From DATBFU01 sp035498405 (lineage in GTDB: Bacteria > Acidobacteriota > Thermoanaerobaculia > UBA5066 > Gp7-AA6), in contig DATKAE010000027.1 in assembly GCA_035498405.1 (NCBI GenBank), positions 65,572 to 129,571 of the forward strand: a DNA stretch of 64,000 nucleotides. The letters run 5' to 3'. The notes beneath the pieces are model-generated. The model was not told where the DNA came from, searched no databases, and was given only the letters and a program-made list of their open reading frames with translations. The position numbers were made by a program, and so were the translations under genes. Of the stretch, positions 1 through 9,509 are shown piece after piece (position 1 is the first letter of the stretch; every line of letters starts with the position of its first letter).

Positions 1-1
1 G

Positions 2-694
2 CTCAAGGAGGCCGTCATCTCGGCCTCGGCCTTGAGTCTTCTCTACCCGCAGGCTGGCTTGAAGGGCTACTCGCGGGATGCTTTCCTCGAGGATCTCGTC
101 AACGAGACCGCCAAGGACGTCCGGCAGTGCCTCGACCGAGGCGGCCCGGTCCAAATCGATTTCACCGAGGGGCGCCTGGCGGTCAAGCTCGATCCCTCCA
201 AGGGCCTGCTCAATTCCTTCGTCGATCTCAACAATCGCGTGCTCGAGCGCTTTTCGCCGGCCGAGCGAAAGAGAATCGGCGTCCACACCTGCCCGGGCGG
301 CGACCGCGACTCGACGCACAGCGCCGACGTCGATTACGCGGAGCTTCTTCCCGCTCTCTTCCGCCTCAACGTCGGGAACTTCTACGTTCAGCTTTCGAGC
401 GAGACAGACCGCCCGCGTGTGCTGGCGATCCTCGGAAAGAACGCGACCGGAGACCGCAGGGTCTTCGTCGGCGTGACCGACCCTATCGACCCGCGTGTCG
501 AGACCGCCGAACAGGTCCGAGACCGAGTCCTGGAAGCTGCGAAGTTCATTGACGCGGCGCACCTTGGCACGACCGACGACTGTGGCTTCTCCCCCTTCGG
601 CGACGACACTTCGACCTCGCGCGACACCGCCTTTGCGAAGATCCGCGCCCGGGTCGAGGGAACGGCGATGGCCTCGAAACAGCTCGGCGTTTAG
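2..694 (+). CDS. MetE-like methyltransferase family protein, 5' truncated
   Basis: The frame is open from base 2 to the stop at 694, so the gene enters from the left edge and only about 230 C-terminal residues are present. The motif HTCPGGDRDSTHSADVDY followed by TTDDCGFSPFGDD resembles the C-terminal zinc/thiol-binding part of the MetE-like (cobalamin-independent methionine synthase, UROD/MetE superfamily) barrel. In that family His, Cys and acidic residues bind the zinc that activates homocysteine or another thiol. The substrate cannot be told from this fragment, and stand-alone MetE-like proteins of unknown role are common. The stop overlaps that of the convergent DinB gene. Confidence 0.7.
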   Translation, partial: LKEAVISASALSLLYPQAGLKGYSRDAFLEDLVNETAKDVRQCLDRGGPVQIDFTEGRLAVKLDPSKGLLNSFVDLNNRVLERFSPAERKRIGVHTCPGGDRDSTHSADVDYAELLPALFRLNVGNFYVQLSSETDRPRVLAILGKNATGDRRVFVGVTDPIDPRVETAEQVRDRVLEAAKFIDAAHLGTTDDCGFSPFGDDTSTSRDTAFAKIRARVEGTAMASKQLGV

Positions 695-1215
695 GGGGTA
701 CCGGCTCCGGCGGTGTCCTCCTTGGCCTTTCCGTCCAGAAACAGGAGGTAGTCGGTCGCGAGCGGGGTCTTGCCGAGCTGCCGCAACAGTGTCGCGACCT
801 GTCCGCGGTGATAGGTCCCATGGTTGACCACGTGCACGAGAGCGTCACCCAGCGGGTATGACCAGGTCTCTCCCTTGAAATTCACGTAGGAGATGGGCTC
901 GGCCATCCGGGCCGGGGTGAGCGTCCCGAAGACACCCCTCTGTCCATCCTCGATTTCCGCGAGCTTCGATTTGAGATCGCCGAGGTTGGCGAAGCCCTCA
1001 GGCAACGCGCGGGGCGAGCGTCCCTGCCACCGTTCGAGCCAGACCCACTCGGCGCCGATCAAGTGGGCCAGCGTGCCGAGGATCGTCGAGAAGCTTCCCC
1101 CGACCTTGTGCTCGAGCTCCCCCGCGGAAACCGCGTCGCAGGCCTCGAGCGTGCGCCCGTTCGCCCAACGGTTGAATTCGTAGAGTCTCGCGATCTCCTG
1201 CGGCGAGCGTGACAT
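691..1215 (-). CDS. DinB family protein
   Basis: The 174-residue protein matches the DinB/YfiT four-helix bundle fold of putative metal-dependent, often thiol-related enzymes. The expected His triad is visible: one His in TLAHLIGAEW near residue 48 and two in VVNHGTYHRGQ near residue 135. I chose the ATG at 1215 because it lies 2 bases after the stop of the upstream TPR gene, with an AGAGGG stretch before it. A longer frame starting further upstream would run inside that gene. It is co-directional with the TPR gene and probably co-transcribed. The substrate is unknown. Confidence 0.8.
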   Translation of the reverse strand: MSRSPQEIARLYEFNRWANGRTLEACDAVSAGELEHKVGGSFSTILGTLAHLIGAEWVWLERWQGRSPRALPEGFANLGDLKSKLAEIEDGQRGVFGTLTPARMAEPISYVNFKGETWSYPLGDALVHVVNHGTYHRGQVATLLRQLGKTPLATDYLLFLDGKAKEDTAGAGTP

Positions 1216-1217
1216 TT

Positions 1218-2882
1218 CTAGAGGCCCTCTACGCTGATCTTCGTATCCGCGTTCGCCCAGGCGGCGTCGAACTGCGTTTGAACCCACGCCGCGTCAGAGG
1301 ACTTGCCCTGGGCCTTCAAACTCTCCACCAGGCCGAGGAGCGCGCGGCCGTTGCGCGGATGCACTTGCAGATCGTCTCGAAAGACCCGCTCGGCTTCCCG
1401 GGCCTGGCCGGCAGCGAGCAGAGCCGCGCCGAGGGATTCTCGCATCGGCTGCTGCCAGGGGGGAGGCTCGTCATAGGCCAGCGCGTCCTCGGCCGCAACC
1501 GCGAGTCTCCAGCTCTCGATCGCAGCCTGCCGGTCGCCCCGAGCCTTGGCGATCCGGGCATCCAGATCGTGTCCCGAGACCGCGAGGACCCCGCGCACCG
1601 TGTTCTGGGGACCCAGGAGACGTTCGGGCGCGATCCCCTGGGAAGCGGCCTGGAACGCCACGCGTCTCTTCTCCGCTCCCTCCCGATTTCCTGATTCCGC
1701 CGCGGCGGCGGCCTGCGCGTAAAGCCAGAAAGCTCTCGTCGCGGGCAGGCTCGGGCCCGGGTCCGGCATGGCGAGGATCTCGCTCCACTTGCGGAAGCGG
1801 ATGGCCACGACCAGGGGCTGGACGAGGTATCCCTCGACCGTCGGGTCCATCGAGGCCTTTGGCAGGGCCTCCTCGTAGAGGCGGTCCGCCGACTCTCGAG
1901 CCTCGGAGTACCGGCCTGCCATCACCGCGGCCGCCGATTCGAAGTGGAGGTTATGGCAGTAATACATGATCCGATACATGTCCGAGGGCGACGTCTCCCG
2001 GAAATAGGCTCGGTCCGTTTCCCCCGCCGCCGCGTTCGCCTTCGCCGCCCCGGCATAGTCGCCCGTGCGCATGTAGATGTGCGCCGGCATGTGAACCAGG
2101 TGTCCGGCCCCCGGCACGAGCGTCTGGAGCCTCGAGGCGGACGCCAGCGCCTTCTCCGGATGGAGCGACGCCTCGACCGCGTGGATGTAGTAGTGGTTCG
2201 CCCCGGGGTGCGAGGGATCGCGCTTCAGGACCGACTCGAGCGCGGCGAGAATTTCCGCCGTTCCGTCCTCCGGCGTGCCGTCGGCCTTCCAGAGCTTCCA
2301 GGGACGCAGGTTCATCCCGCTCTCGGCGTAGAGCGTCGCCGCGTCGAGATCGTCCGGGTAGCTCTTCGAGAGCTCGCCCATCGCGGCGTTGTAGTCTCGC
2401 AGAAGCGCCTTCGGGTCGGACTTCGGGTCCGCCGAGTAGCGGCGGGCGACCGCCTGAGCGTAGGCGCGCTCGTTCGAGGGCCCGCCGGCCGAGAGCGCGA
2501 GAGCCTTCTGCGCCTCTTCGTACGCACTCTTCAAGCGCTCGACGGCCGGCTGTGGATCGTTGTAGTTCATTCCGAGAGCAAGCGAGATCCCCCAGTGCGG
2601 CATCGGGGCCGAGGGGTCGAGCTCGGCCGCGCGCTCGAAGGAGCGGATCGCCTCCTCGTGATTGAACCCGTAGAGGAGGGTCAGCCCTTGATCGAAGAAT
2701 TTCTGAGCCTCCGGACTCGAGGTCGAGATCGCATGATGATGGGAGCCCATGCCCTCGAGCAGCGCGGGCGCCGGCCGCGCCGCCGGAGTCGGCGGGGGCT
2801 GCCCGTGCGAATGTTGCGCGAGCAGCGGGGAGGACAGGGCGCTCGCCAGGACAACGGTCGAGATGAGAAAAGGGTGTCTCAT
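1218..2882 (-). CDS. Exported TPR protein with conserved His motifs (paralogue 1)
   Basis: The 554-residue protein has an N-terminal signal peptide (MRHPFLISTVVLASALSSPL, cleavage near AQ). TPR-like helix pairs follow from about residue 55 to the C-terminus, for example FDQGLTLLYGFNHEEAIRSF. Two histidine-bearing motifs stand out: NHYYIHAVEAS near residue 229 and LVHMPAHIYMRTGDY near residue 263. The protein at 26755-28416 has the same length and the same motifs, so the two are paralogues. It is likely periplasmic. The function is unknown, and the invariant histidines suggest more than scaffolding. It is divergent from the prolyl oligopeptidase gene. Confidence 0.75.
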   Translation of the reverse strand: MRHPFLISTVVLASALSSPLLAQHSHGQPPPTPAARPAPALLEGMGSHHHAISTSSPEAQKFFDQGLTLLYGFNHEEAIRSFERAAELDPSAPMPHWGISLALGMNYNDPQPAVERLKSAYEEAQKALALSAGGPSNERAYAQAVARRYSADPKSDPKALLRDYNAAMGELSKSYPDDLDAATLYAESGMNLRPWKLWKADGTPEDGTAEILAALESVLKRDPSHPGANHYYIHAVEASLHPEKALASASRLQTLVPGAGHLVHMPAHIYMRTGDYAGAAKANAAAGETDRAYFRETSPSDMYRIMYYCHNLHFESAAAVMAGRYSEARESADRLYEEALPKASMDPTVEGYLVQPLVVAIRFRKWSEILAMPDPGPSLPATRAFWLYAQAAAAAESGNREGAEKRRVAFQAASQGIAPERLLGPQNTVRGVLAVSGHDLDARIAKARGDRQAAIESWRLAVAAEDALAYDEPPPWQQPMRESLGAALLAAGQAREAERVFRDDLQVHPRNGRALLGLVESLKAQGKSSDAAWVQTQFDAAWANADTKISVEGL

Positions 2883-2953
2883 AGGCTCCTCGGTGAAGAC
2901 CGCGCCGCCGGATTCTAATTGGCGGGCCGCCCGCCCGAGAAGGAGCCCCTGTT

Positions 2954-5104
2954 ATGATTCGCGCCCCTCATGAAGAAGACGGCGTGAGGCGAAGGACGGC
3001 GCTCGCGGCCGGGTTGGCGGCCTTCCTGCTGACCCTGCCCGCGTCGGCGCGGGCTGCCCCGGCCACGAGCCCCCCGATGGCAAACAAGAAACCCAAGACC
3101 ACCGACATTCACGGCGACCGGCTCCAGGACGACTATTTCTGGTTGCGCGATCGCTCGAACCCGGAAGTCCGTGCCTACCTCGAAGCGGAGAACAAGTACG
3201 CCGACGAGGTCATGAAAGACACCCTCGCCCTGCAGGAAAAGCTGTACCAGGAGATGCTCGGACGCATCAAGCAAACCGACCTCACCGTTCCCTATCCGAT
3301 GCGGGGCTACTTCTACTATTCGCGCACGGAGACCGGGAAGCAGTACCCGATCTACTGCCGCAAGAAGGGAAGCCTCGAAGCGCTCGAGCAGGTCCTGCTC
3401 GACTTGAACGAAATGGCCAAGGGCGAGAGATTCATGGCGGTCGGGGACTGGGACGTCTCGGACGACGGGACGCTGCTCGCCTACACCACCGACACCACGG
3501 GCTTCCGAGACTACACGCTGCACGTCAAGGACCTCTCGACGGGAAAGATCCTCCCCGACACGGTGCCGAAGGTCTCGTCCGTGGCCTGGGCGGCCGACAA
3601 CCGAACGCTCTTCTACACGACCGAGGACGCCGCCAAGAGGTCCTACCGACTCTACCGCCACCCACTCGGCGCCGATCCGGCGAGCGACGCTCTCGCCTAT
3701 GAAGAGAGAGACGAGATGTTCCGCATCGAGGTCTTTCGGTCCGGAAGCCGCAAGTACCTCTTCCTCGATTCCGGCTCCCACACGGCCAACGAATGGCGGA
3801 TGCTCCCGGCAGATAACCCGTCGGGTGACTGGAAGCTCGTCGCGGCCCGGGAGAAAGAGCACGAATACGAGGTCGACCACCGGGGGGATCTTCTTTACAT
3901 TCGGACCAACAGCGCCGGCTGCCGCAACTTCCGTCTCGTCACGACGCCGGTGGCCGCGCCCGGGCGCGAGAACTGGAAGGAAATGATGCCTTGTCGCGAG
4001 GACGTCATGCTCGCGGGGCTCGAGCTCTTCTCCGATCACATGGTTCTGATGGAACGAGAGGACGGCCTCCAGCGGATTCGGATCACCGACCTCCCCTCCG
4101 GCCAGTCCCACCGCATCGCCTTCCCCGAGCCCGTCTACTCCGTCACTCCCAGCAACAACCGGGAGTTCGAGACCGGGACCTTTCGGTACAACTACCAGTC
4201 GCTCACGATCCCCTCCTCGATCTACGACTACGACCTGAAGTCGCGGCAGAGCAAACTCCTCAAGCGAACCGAAGTTCTCGGCGGCTACGACCCGGACCGG
4301 TATCAGGCGGAGCGGCGGTACGCCACGGCGTCCGACGGCACGAAGATCCCGATCTCGCTCGTCTATCGCAAGGGAATCGAGAAGAGCGGGAAGAACCCGG
4401 CGTTGCTGTACGCCTACGGATCCTACGGAGCGCCGATCTTCCCGACTTTCAACTCCAACCGCGTCAGCCTGCTCGACCGCGGGTTCGTGTACGCCATCGC
4501 GCACATCCGCGGCGGCGGCGAGATGGGCAAGAAGTGGCACGACCAGGGCCGCATGATGAACAAGAAGAACACCTTCACCGACTTCATCGCCTGCGCCGAG
4601 GCCCTCATCGCGGACCGGTACACGTCCAAGGACCGACTCGTCATCGAGGGCGGGAGCGCCGGAGGCCTTCTCCTGGGGGCAGTCGTCAACATGCGGCCCG
4701 ACCTCTTCAAGGCGGTCGTGAATCACGTGCCCTTCGTCGATGTCATCAACACCATGCTCGACGAGTCGTTGCCTCTGACCGTCGGCGAGTTCGAGGAGTG
4801 GGGCAATCCGAAGATTCCGGAGCAATACGCCTACATACGGAGCTACAGCCCCTACGACAACATCGCCGCCAAGGAGTACCCGGCGATGCTGGTCAAGACG
4901 TCCTTCGACGACAGCCAGGTCATGTACTGGGAGCCCGCCAAGTACGTCGCCAAGCTGCGGTCGGTCAAGACCGACAAGAACCCGCTGATCTTCAAGATCA
5001 ACATGGCCGGAGGCCATGGAGGGTCTTCCGGCCGATACGATCGGTTGCGGGAGACCGCCTTCGACGACGCGTTCATTCTCACGATGCTCGGCATCGCTCC
5101 GTAG
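2954..5104 (+). CDS. Prolyl oligopeptidase family serine peptidase (S9A, oligopeptidase B-like)
   Basis: The 716-residue product is a typical S9A peptidase. An N-terminal beta-propeller region (about residues 40-430) is followed by an alpha/beta hydrolase domain. The nucleophile motif GGSAGG carries Ser568, the acid is in KTSFDDSQVMYWEP, and the His is in AGGHGGSSGRY. The segment IAHIRGGGEMGKKWH is characteristic of the family. A hydrophobic export-like segment (RRRTALAAGLAAFLLTL) precedes the mature part, so it is probably periplasmic. An AAGGAG ribosome site at 2940-2945 supports the ATG at 2954; a GTG at 2984 is an alternative. Members cleave short peptides after basic or prolyl residues. 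Five bases separate it from the next gene. Confidence 0.9.
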   Translation: MIRAPHEEDGVRRRTALAAGLAAFLLTLPASARAAPATSPPMANKKPKTTDIHGDRLQDDYFWLRDRSNPEVRAYLEAENKYADEVMKDTLALQEKLYQEMLGRIKQTDLTVPYPMRGYFYYSRTETGKQYPIYCRKKGSLEALEQVLLDLNEMAKGERFMAVGDWDVSDDGTLLAYTTDTTGFRDYTLHVKDLSTGKILPDTVPKVSSVAWAADNRTLFYTTEDAAKRSYRLYRHPLGADPASDALAYEERDEMFRIEVFRSGSRKYLFLDSGSHTANEWRMLPADNPSGDWKLVAAREKEHEYEVDHRGDLLYIRTNSAGCRNFRLVTTPVAAPGRENWKEMMPCREDVMLAGLELFSDHMVLMEREDGLQRIRITDLPSGQSHRIAFPEPVYSVTPSNNREFETGTFRYNYQSLTIPSSIYDYDLKSRQSKLLKRTEVLGGYDPDRYQAERRYATASDGTKIPISLVYRKGIEKSGKNPALLYAYGSYGAPIFPTFNSNRVSLLDRGFVYAIAHIRGGGEMGKKWHDQGRMMNKKNTFTDFIACAEALIADRYTSKDRLVIEGGSAGGLLLGAVVNMRPDLFKAVVNHVPFVDVINTMLDESLPLTVGEFEEWGNPKIPEQYAYIRSYSPYDNIAAKEYPAMLVKTSFDDSQVMYWEPAKYVAKLRSVKTDKNPLIFKINMAGGHGGSSGRYDRLRETAFDDAFILTMLGIAP

Positions 5105-5109
5105 GCACC

Positions 5110-6213
5110 GTGCGGTCCAGGTTCTTGTCTCTCGGCGCGGCGCTCCTCGCCGCCGGCGCGGCCGCCTTCGGGGAGCGGCCGGATTCCCTACCGCTCGAGA
5201 CGATCAAGCTGCCCAAGGGCTTCTCGATCGCGCTCTACGCTCGCGTGCCGAACGCCCGGTCCATGGCGCTTGCACCCAGCGGAACGCTCTTCGTCGGAAC
5301 GCGACACGAAGAAGTGTTCGCGGTGCGCCGCGACACGCCCGAGCGCGGCGGCGATGTCGTCACGATTGCGCGAGGTCTCGACATGCCCAACGGCGTGGCG
5401 ATGCGCGACGGCTCGCTCTACGTTGCGGAGGTTTCGCGCGTCCTGCGCTTCGACGACATCGAGGAGCATCTCGAGAACCCTCCGCGCCCGGTGGTCGTGC
5501 GCGCAGATTTTCCGACGGAGCGGCACCACGGGTGGAAGTTCATTGGGTTCGGCCCGGACGGCTGGCTCTACGTGCCCGTGGGCGCTCCCTGCAACATCTG
5601 CGAGAGCAAGCAGCCGGTCTTCGCCGCGATTCACCGGATGCGCCCGGACGGCTCGAAAGTCGAGCTCTATGCCTCCGGCGTGCGCAATACCGTCGGATTC
5701 GATTGGGACCCGCAAACCAAGGAGCTCTGGTTCACGGACAATGGCCGCGACTGGATGGGCGACGACCAGCCGCCGGATGAGCTCGACCACGCTCCGCACG
5801 CCGGAATGAACTTCGGCTACCCCTACTGCCACGGCGCGAGCATTTCCGATCCGGAATTTGGCCGGAAGCACCCGTGCTCCGAATTCACGCCGCCAGCCAT
5901 GGCGCTCGGCCCCCACGTGGCCTCCCTCGGGATGCGCTTCTACACGGGCGCGATGTTCCCGCCCGAGTACCGAAACCAGATCTTCATCGCCGAGCACGGC
6001 TCCTGGAATCGCTCGCACAAGATCGGATATCGCGTGAGCCTCGTCCGGTTGGAAGGCGGACACGCGGTGTCCTACCGTCCCTTCGCGACGGGATGGCTCC
6101 AGGGGGAGCGCGCCTGGGGTCGCCCGGTCGACGTGCTCGTCATGCCGGACGGCGCGCTGCTCGTTTCCGACGACCACGCCGGAGCGATCTACCGGATCTC
6201 CTATCGGGGGTAG
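5110..6213 (+). CDS. PQQ-dependent sugar dehydrogenase-like (glucose/sorbosone dehydrogenase family) protein
   Basis: The 367-residue product starts at GTG 5110, five bases after the peptidase stop, with a signal peptide (RFLSLGAALLAAGAAAFG). The rest is a six-bladed propeller of the L-sorbosone/glucose dehydrogenase type. Marker strings are GWKFIGFGPDGWLYVPVG, ASGVRNTVGFDWDP, FTDNGRDWMGDDQPPDE and FIAEHGSWNRS. Family members use soluble PQQ with calcium to oxidise sugars in the periplasm, but many homologues have no shown activity. The open frame continues far upstream inside the peptidase gene, and that part is spurious. Confidence 0.8.
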   Translation: MRSRFLSLGAALLAAGAAAFGERPDSLPLETIKLPKGFSIALYARVPNARSMALAPSGTLFVGTRHEEVFAVRRDTPERGGDVVTIARGLDMPNGVAMRDGSLYVAEVSRVLRFDDIEEHLENPPRPVVVRADFPTERHHGWKFIGFGPDGWLYVPVGAPCNICESKQPVFAAIHRMRPDGSKVELYASGVRNTVGFDWDPQTKELWFTDNGRDWMGDDQPPDELDHAPHAGMNFGYPYCHGASISDPEFGRKHPCSEFTPPAMALGPHVASLGMRFYTGAMFPPEYRNQIFIAEHGSWNRSHKIGYRVSLVRLEGGHAVSYRPFATGWLQGERAWGRPVDVLVMPDGALLVSDDHAGAIYRISYRG

Positions 6214-6320
6214 GCCCCACCGTCTCGGAATCGGGCGCGTCGCGACCGGGTTGTAGTATCCCGCCTTCGCCGTGGAGGCTCGCCCGGGACCGGACCCGAC
6301 CCGGCAGCTTAAGGAGAGTC

Positions 6321-9104
6321 ATGAGATTCGCCAGGTCAACTGCATCGTTCCTCGCCTCCCTCGCCCTCGCCGCCCAGCTGGCCGCGCAGTCGGCAAGGCC
6401 CGCCGCCAAGCCCAAGGCGCCGGCCTCGCCGCCGGCGCCGACCAAGGTCACCTCGGTCGAAGGAATCACCGAGTACGTCCTCGGAAACGGCCTGCACGTT
6501 CTGCTCTTTCCCGACCAAACCAAGCCGACGATCACCGTCAACGTCACTTACCTGGTCGGCTCGCGAAACGAGAACTACGGTGAGACCGGCATGGCGCATC
6601 TGCTCGAGCACTTGATGTTCAAGGGCTCGCCGAACCACCCGAACATCCCGCAGGAGCTGACGTCGCACGGCGCGCGGCCAAACGGATCGACCTGGTACGA
6701 CCGGACGAACTACTTCGAGACGTTCCGGGCGACCGAGGAGAACTTGAAGTGGGCCCTGGAGCTCGAGGCGGACCGGATGGTCCACTCCTTCATCGCCAAG
6801 AAGGACCTCGACAGCGAAATGACGGTCGTGCGAAACGAGTTCGAGGCGGGCGAGAACGACCCGGAGGGTGTCCTGGCCGAGCGGGTGCTCTCGACGGCCT
6901 ACCTCTGGCACAACTACGGCAAGAGCACGATCGGCGCCCGGGCGGACATCGAGAATGTGCCGATCGATCGCCTCCAGGCCTTTTGGCGGACCTACTACCA
7001 GCCGGACAACGCGTACCTTCTCGTGGCCGGCCGGTTCGACGAGGCCAAGACCCTCGCGCTCGTCAACCAGATCTTCGGCTCCATTCCGCGGCCGAAACGC
7101 GCGCTCGAGAAGACCTATACGGCCGAGCCGACGCAGGACGGCGAGCGCTCCGTCACTCTCCGGCGCGTGGGCGACGTCCAGTCGGTCGCCGCGGCCTATC
7201 ACGTCCCATCGGGTCCCCATCCCGACTCGGTGGCCATCGACGTGCTGGGGCAGGTGTTGGCCGACACGCCGTCGGGACGCCTCTACAAGGCCCTCGTCGA
7301 AACCAATAAGGCCACGTCGGTGTCGGATTTCTTCCTCTACCTTCACGACCCCGGCTTTCTGCTCTTCCAGGCGCAGGTGCGGCAGGAGAGCTCGCTCGAG
7401 GATGCCGAGAAGACGATGCTCGCGACGATCGACGCGATCCCCGGCAACCCCATCACCAAGGAAGAGGTCGAGCGGGCGCGCGCCGAGTTCTTGAAGAACA
7501 TCGACCTGACGTTGAATTCGGCCGACCGCGTCGGCCTGGAGATGTCCGAGTGGATCGGCGCGGGCGACTGGCGCCTCTTCTTCCTGAACCGCGACCGGAT
7601 CAAGAAGCTCACGGCCGAGGACGTTCAGCGGGTCGCCGTCGAGTACCTGAAGCCCTCCAACCGAACCGTCGGCCTCTTCATCCCGACGGGCCGGCCCGAC
7701 CGCGCGGAGATCCCGCCCTCCCCGGATGTCGCGACGCTGCTGAAGGACTACAAGGGAGAAGCCGCCGTGGCCCAGGGCGAGGCCTTCGATCCTTCTCCCG
7801 CCAACATCGAGTCCAAAGTCACCCGAACGAATCTTCCGAATGGACTCCAGGTGGTGTTGCTGCCCAAGAAGACCCGCGGCGCGACGGTCGTCGCGGCGAT
7901 GACGCTGCGCTTCGGCGACGAGAAGAGCCTCTGGAACAAATCCGCGACGGCGGACCTCGCGGCAGACATGCTGATGCGCGGCACGGCGAAGCACACGCGA
8001 CAGCAGTTGAAGGACGAGCTCGACCGATTGAAGGCCCGCGTCGGCGTCTCCGGAGGCCCCACACAGGCCTCCGTCTCGATCGAGACGATCCGAGAGAACC
8101 TGCCGGCCGTCTTGAAGCTCGTCGCCGAGGTGCTGCGCGAGCCCGTCTTCCCCGAAAACGAGCTCGAGCAGCTCAGGCAAGAGAACCTGGCGGCGATCGA
8201 ACAGCAGAGAAGCGAGCCCGACGCGGTCGCCTCCAACGCCTACACCCGCCATCAGAACCCGTACCCCAAGGGAGACGTCCGCTACGTCGAGACTCCCGAC
8301 GAGTCGCTCGCGAGCTACAAGGCGGCAACCCGAGAAGACGTCCGCTCGTTCTATGGCGGGTTCTACGGGGCTTTGAACGCGGAGCTCGCCCTCGTGGGCG
8401 ATTTCGACCCCGGCACGACCTTGCCGCTCCTGACGGAGCTCTTGGGCGACTGGAAGAGCAAGAGCCCCTTCGAGCGCGTGCCCCGGCCGTACCAGAATGT
8501 CGCGCCGGTCAACGACCGCTTCAAGACCCCGGACAAGGCGAATGCCTTCTTCATCGCCGGAGAGAATCTGCCCATCGGCGACGACGATCCCGACTACCCC
8601 GCTCTGGTGCTCGGCAATTACCTGTTGGGAGGCGGATTCCTGAACTCGCGGCTGGCCGTGCGGATTCGCCAGAAGGACGGCTTGAGCTACGGCGTCGGCT
8701 CACAGCTCTCCGCCTCGCCGCTCGACAAGGCGGGCAGCTTCACCGCCTACGCGATCTACGCGCCGCAGAACGCGGTCAAGCTCGAGAAAGCGTTCCGGGA
8801 GGAAGTCGACCGGGTCCTGAAGGACGGCTACACCGAATCGGAGGTCGACGAAGGAAAGAGCGGTTACCTGCAGTCGCGGCAGGTGTCGCGCGCACAGGAC
8901 CCGGCCCTCGCGCGGACCCTCGCCGCCGACCTCTTCTTGAAACGCACGCTCTACTGGGACGAAGCGCTCGAGAAGAAGATCGCGGCGCTGACGCCGGCGG
9001 AGATCGCCGCCGCGATGCGGCGGCACCTCGATCCCGGCAAGTTCTCGGCCGTCGAGGCCGGCGATTTCGACAAGAGCCCGCCCGCCGAAACGCCGGCCAA
9101 TTAA
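6321..9104 (+). CDS. M16 family zinc metallopeptidase, double-domain
   Basis: The 927-residue protein starts at ATG 6321 behind AAGGAG (6311-6316). It has a signal peptide (FLASLALAAQLAAQ), so it is periplasmic. The first M16 unit carries the inverted zinc motif HLLEH (His93, Glu96, His97) within MAHLLEHLMFKGSPNHP and a downstream acidic ligand region (NEFEAGENDP). The second unit (from about residue 500) lacks HxxEH and has DLAADMLMRGTAKHT in its place, as usual for the inactive half of the clamshell. Such PqqL/processing-peptidase-like proteins degrade or trim peptides. A TAGTAT hexamer at 6254-6259 could be its -10 element. Confidence 0.88.
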   Translation: MRFARSTASFLASLALAAQLAAQSARPAAKPKAPASPPAPTKVTSVEGITEYVLGNGLHVLLFPDQTKPTITVNVTYLVGSRNENYGETGMAHLLEHLMFKGSPNHPNIPQELTSHGARPNGSTWYDRTNYFETFRATEENLKWALELEADRMVHSFIAKKDLDSEMTVVRNEFEAGENDPEGVLAERVLSTAYLWHNYGKSTIGARADIENVPIDRLQAFWRTYYQPDNAYLLVAGRFDEAKTLALVNQIFGSIPRPKRALEKTYTAEPTQDGERSVTLRRVGDVQSVAAAYHVPSGPHPDSVAIDVLGQVLADTPSGRLYKALVETNKATSVSDFFLYLHDPGFLLFQAQVRQESSLEDAEKTMLATIDAIPGNPITKEEVERARAEFLKNIDLTLNSADRVGLEMSEWIGAGDWRLFFLNRDRIKKLTAEDVQRVAVEYLKPSNRTVGLFIPTGRPDRAEIPPSPDVATLLKDYKGEAAVAQGEAFDPSPANIESKVTRTNLPNGLQVVLLPKKTRGATVVAAMTLRFGDEKSLWNKSATADLAADMLMRGTAKHTRQQLKDELDRLKARVGVSGGPTQASVSIETIRENLPAVLKLVAEVLREPVFPENELEQLRQENLAAIEQQRSEPDAVASNAYTRHQNPYPKGDVRYVETPDESLASYKAATREDVRSFYGGFYGALNAELALVGDFDPGTTLPLLTELLGDWKSKSPFERVPRPYQNVAPVNDRFKTPDKANAFFIAGENLPIGDDDPDYPALVLGNYLLGGGFLNSRLAVRIRQKDGLSYGVGSQLSASPLDKAGSFTAYAIYAPQNAVKLEKAFREEVDRVLKDGYTESEVDEGKSGYLQSRQVSRAQDPALARTLAADLFLKRTLYWDEALEKKIAALTPAEIAAAMRRHLDPGKFSAVEAGDFDKSPPAETPAN

Positions 9105-9121
9105 GCGCGGCGGCTGCCCGC

Positions 9122-9472
9122 TCAAGCATGAGGGGCGAGCGTTCCGCCGGGAGTCGCGCCAGGCCGGAGGCGGCCAGGACCTCGCCGTGCGTCACGTTCG
9201 GCTCGGGATCGAGCAGGCACTCCTTGTCGTATTCGAAGTATCGCGCCCGCTCGATGTCCGGTCCCGCATAATCCCGGATCGCCTCCGCGGAGTCCCAGAG
9301 CGAGACGAGAAGGAAGCACGCGATCACCTTCGCCGCACCGCAGCAGAGTAACGCCGCGGTTCCCTCGAACCGCCTGATATCCGCGAACCCCGAGATGCGA
9401 GTCCGATCGATACCTCGCGCAGCCCTCGGCCTTCTCGACGGGCACCGCTCCATCCCAGACGCGCGCGATCAT
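9122..9472 (-). pseudogene. Antibiotic biosynthesis monooxygenase (ABM)-fold protein, frameshifted
   Basis: From ATG 9472 one frame reads MIARVWDGAVPVEKAEG and then GYQAVRGNRGVTLLRCGEGDR. The expected continuation, ACFLLVSLWDSAEAIRDYAG then DIERARYFEYDKECLLDPEP, lies in a second frame. The switch falls at the CG-rich run around 9318-9323 and is best explained by loss of two bases. Joined together, the two parts give an ordinary ABM-like protein of about 100 residues, a small ferredoxin-like fold linked to monooxygenase or heme/quinone chemistry. The rejoined frame lacks its usual stop and reads on against the M16 gene. This could be a real pseudogene or a sequencing error. Confidence 0.6.
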
Positions 9473-9509
9473 GTGCCCTCCCGTCCCACTCGACGTGGAT
9501 GAGTCAGCG

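Noticed and set aside
2915..5017. 700-codon open frame opposite the prolyl oligopeptidase gene
   Set aside because: Long antisense frames are expected in GC-rich DNA; the product is Arg/Val/Asp-rich without any recognisable domain. The same applies to 6336-8252, 14375-16279, 17202-18650 and 32521-33273.
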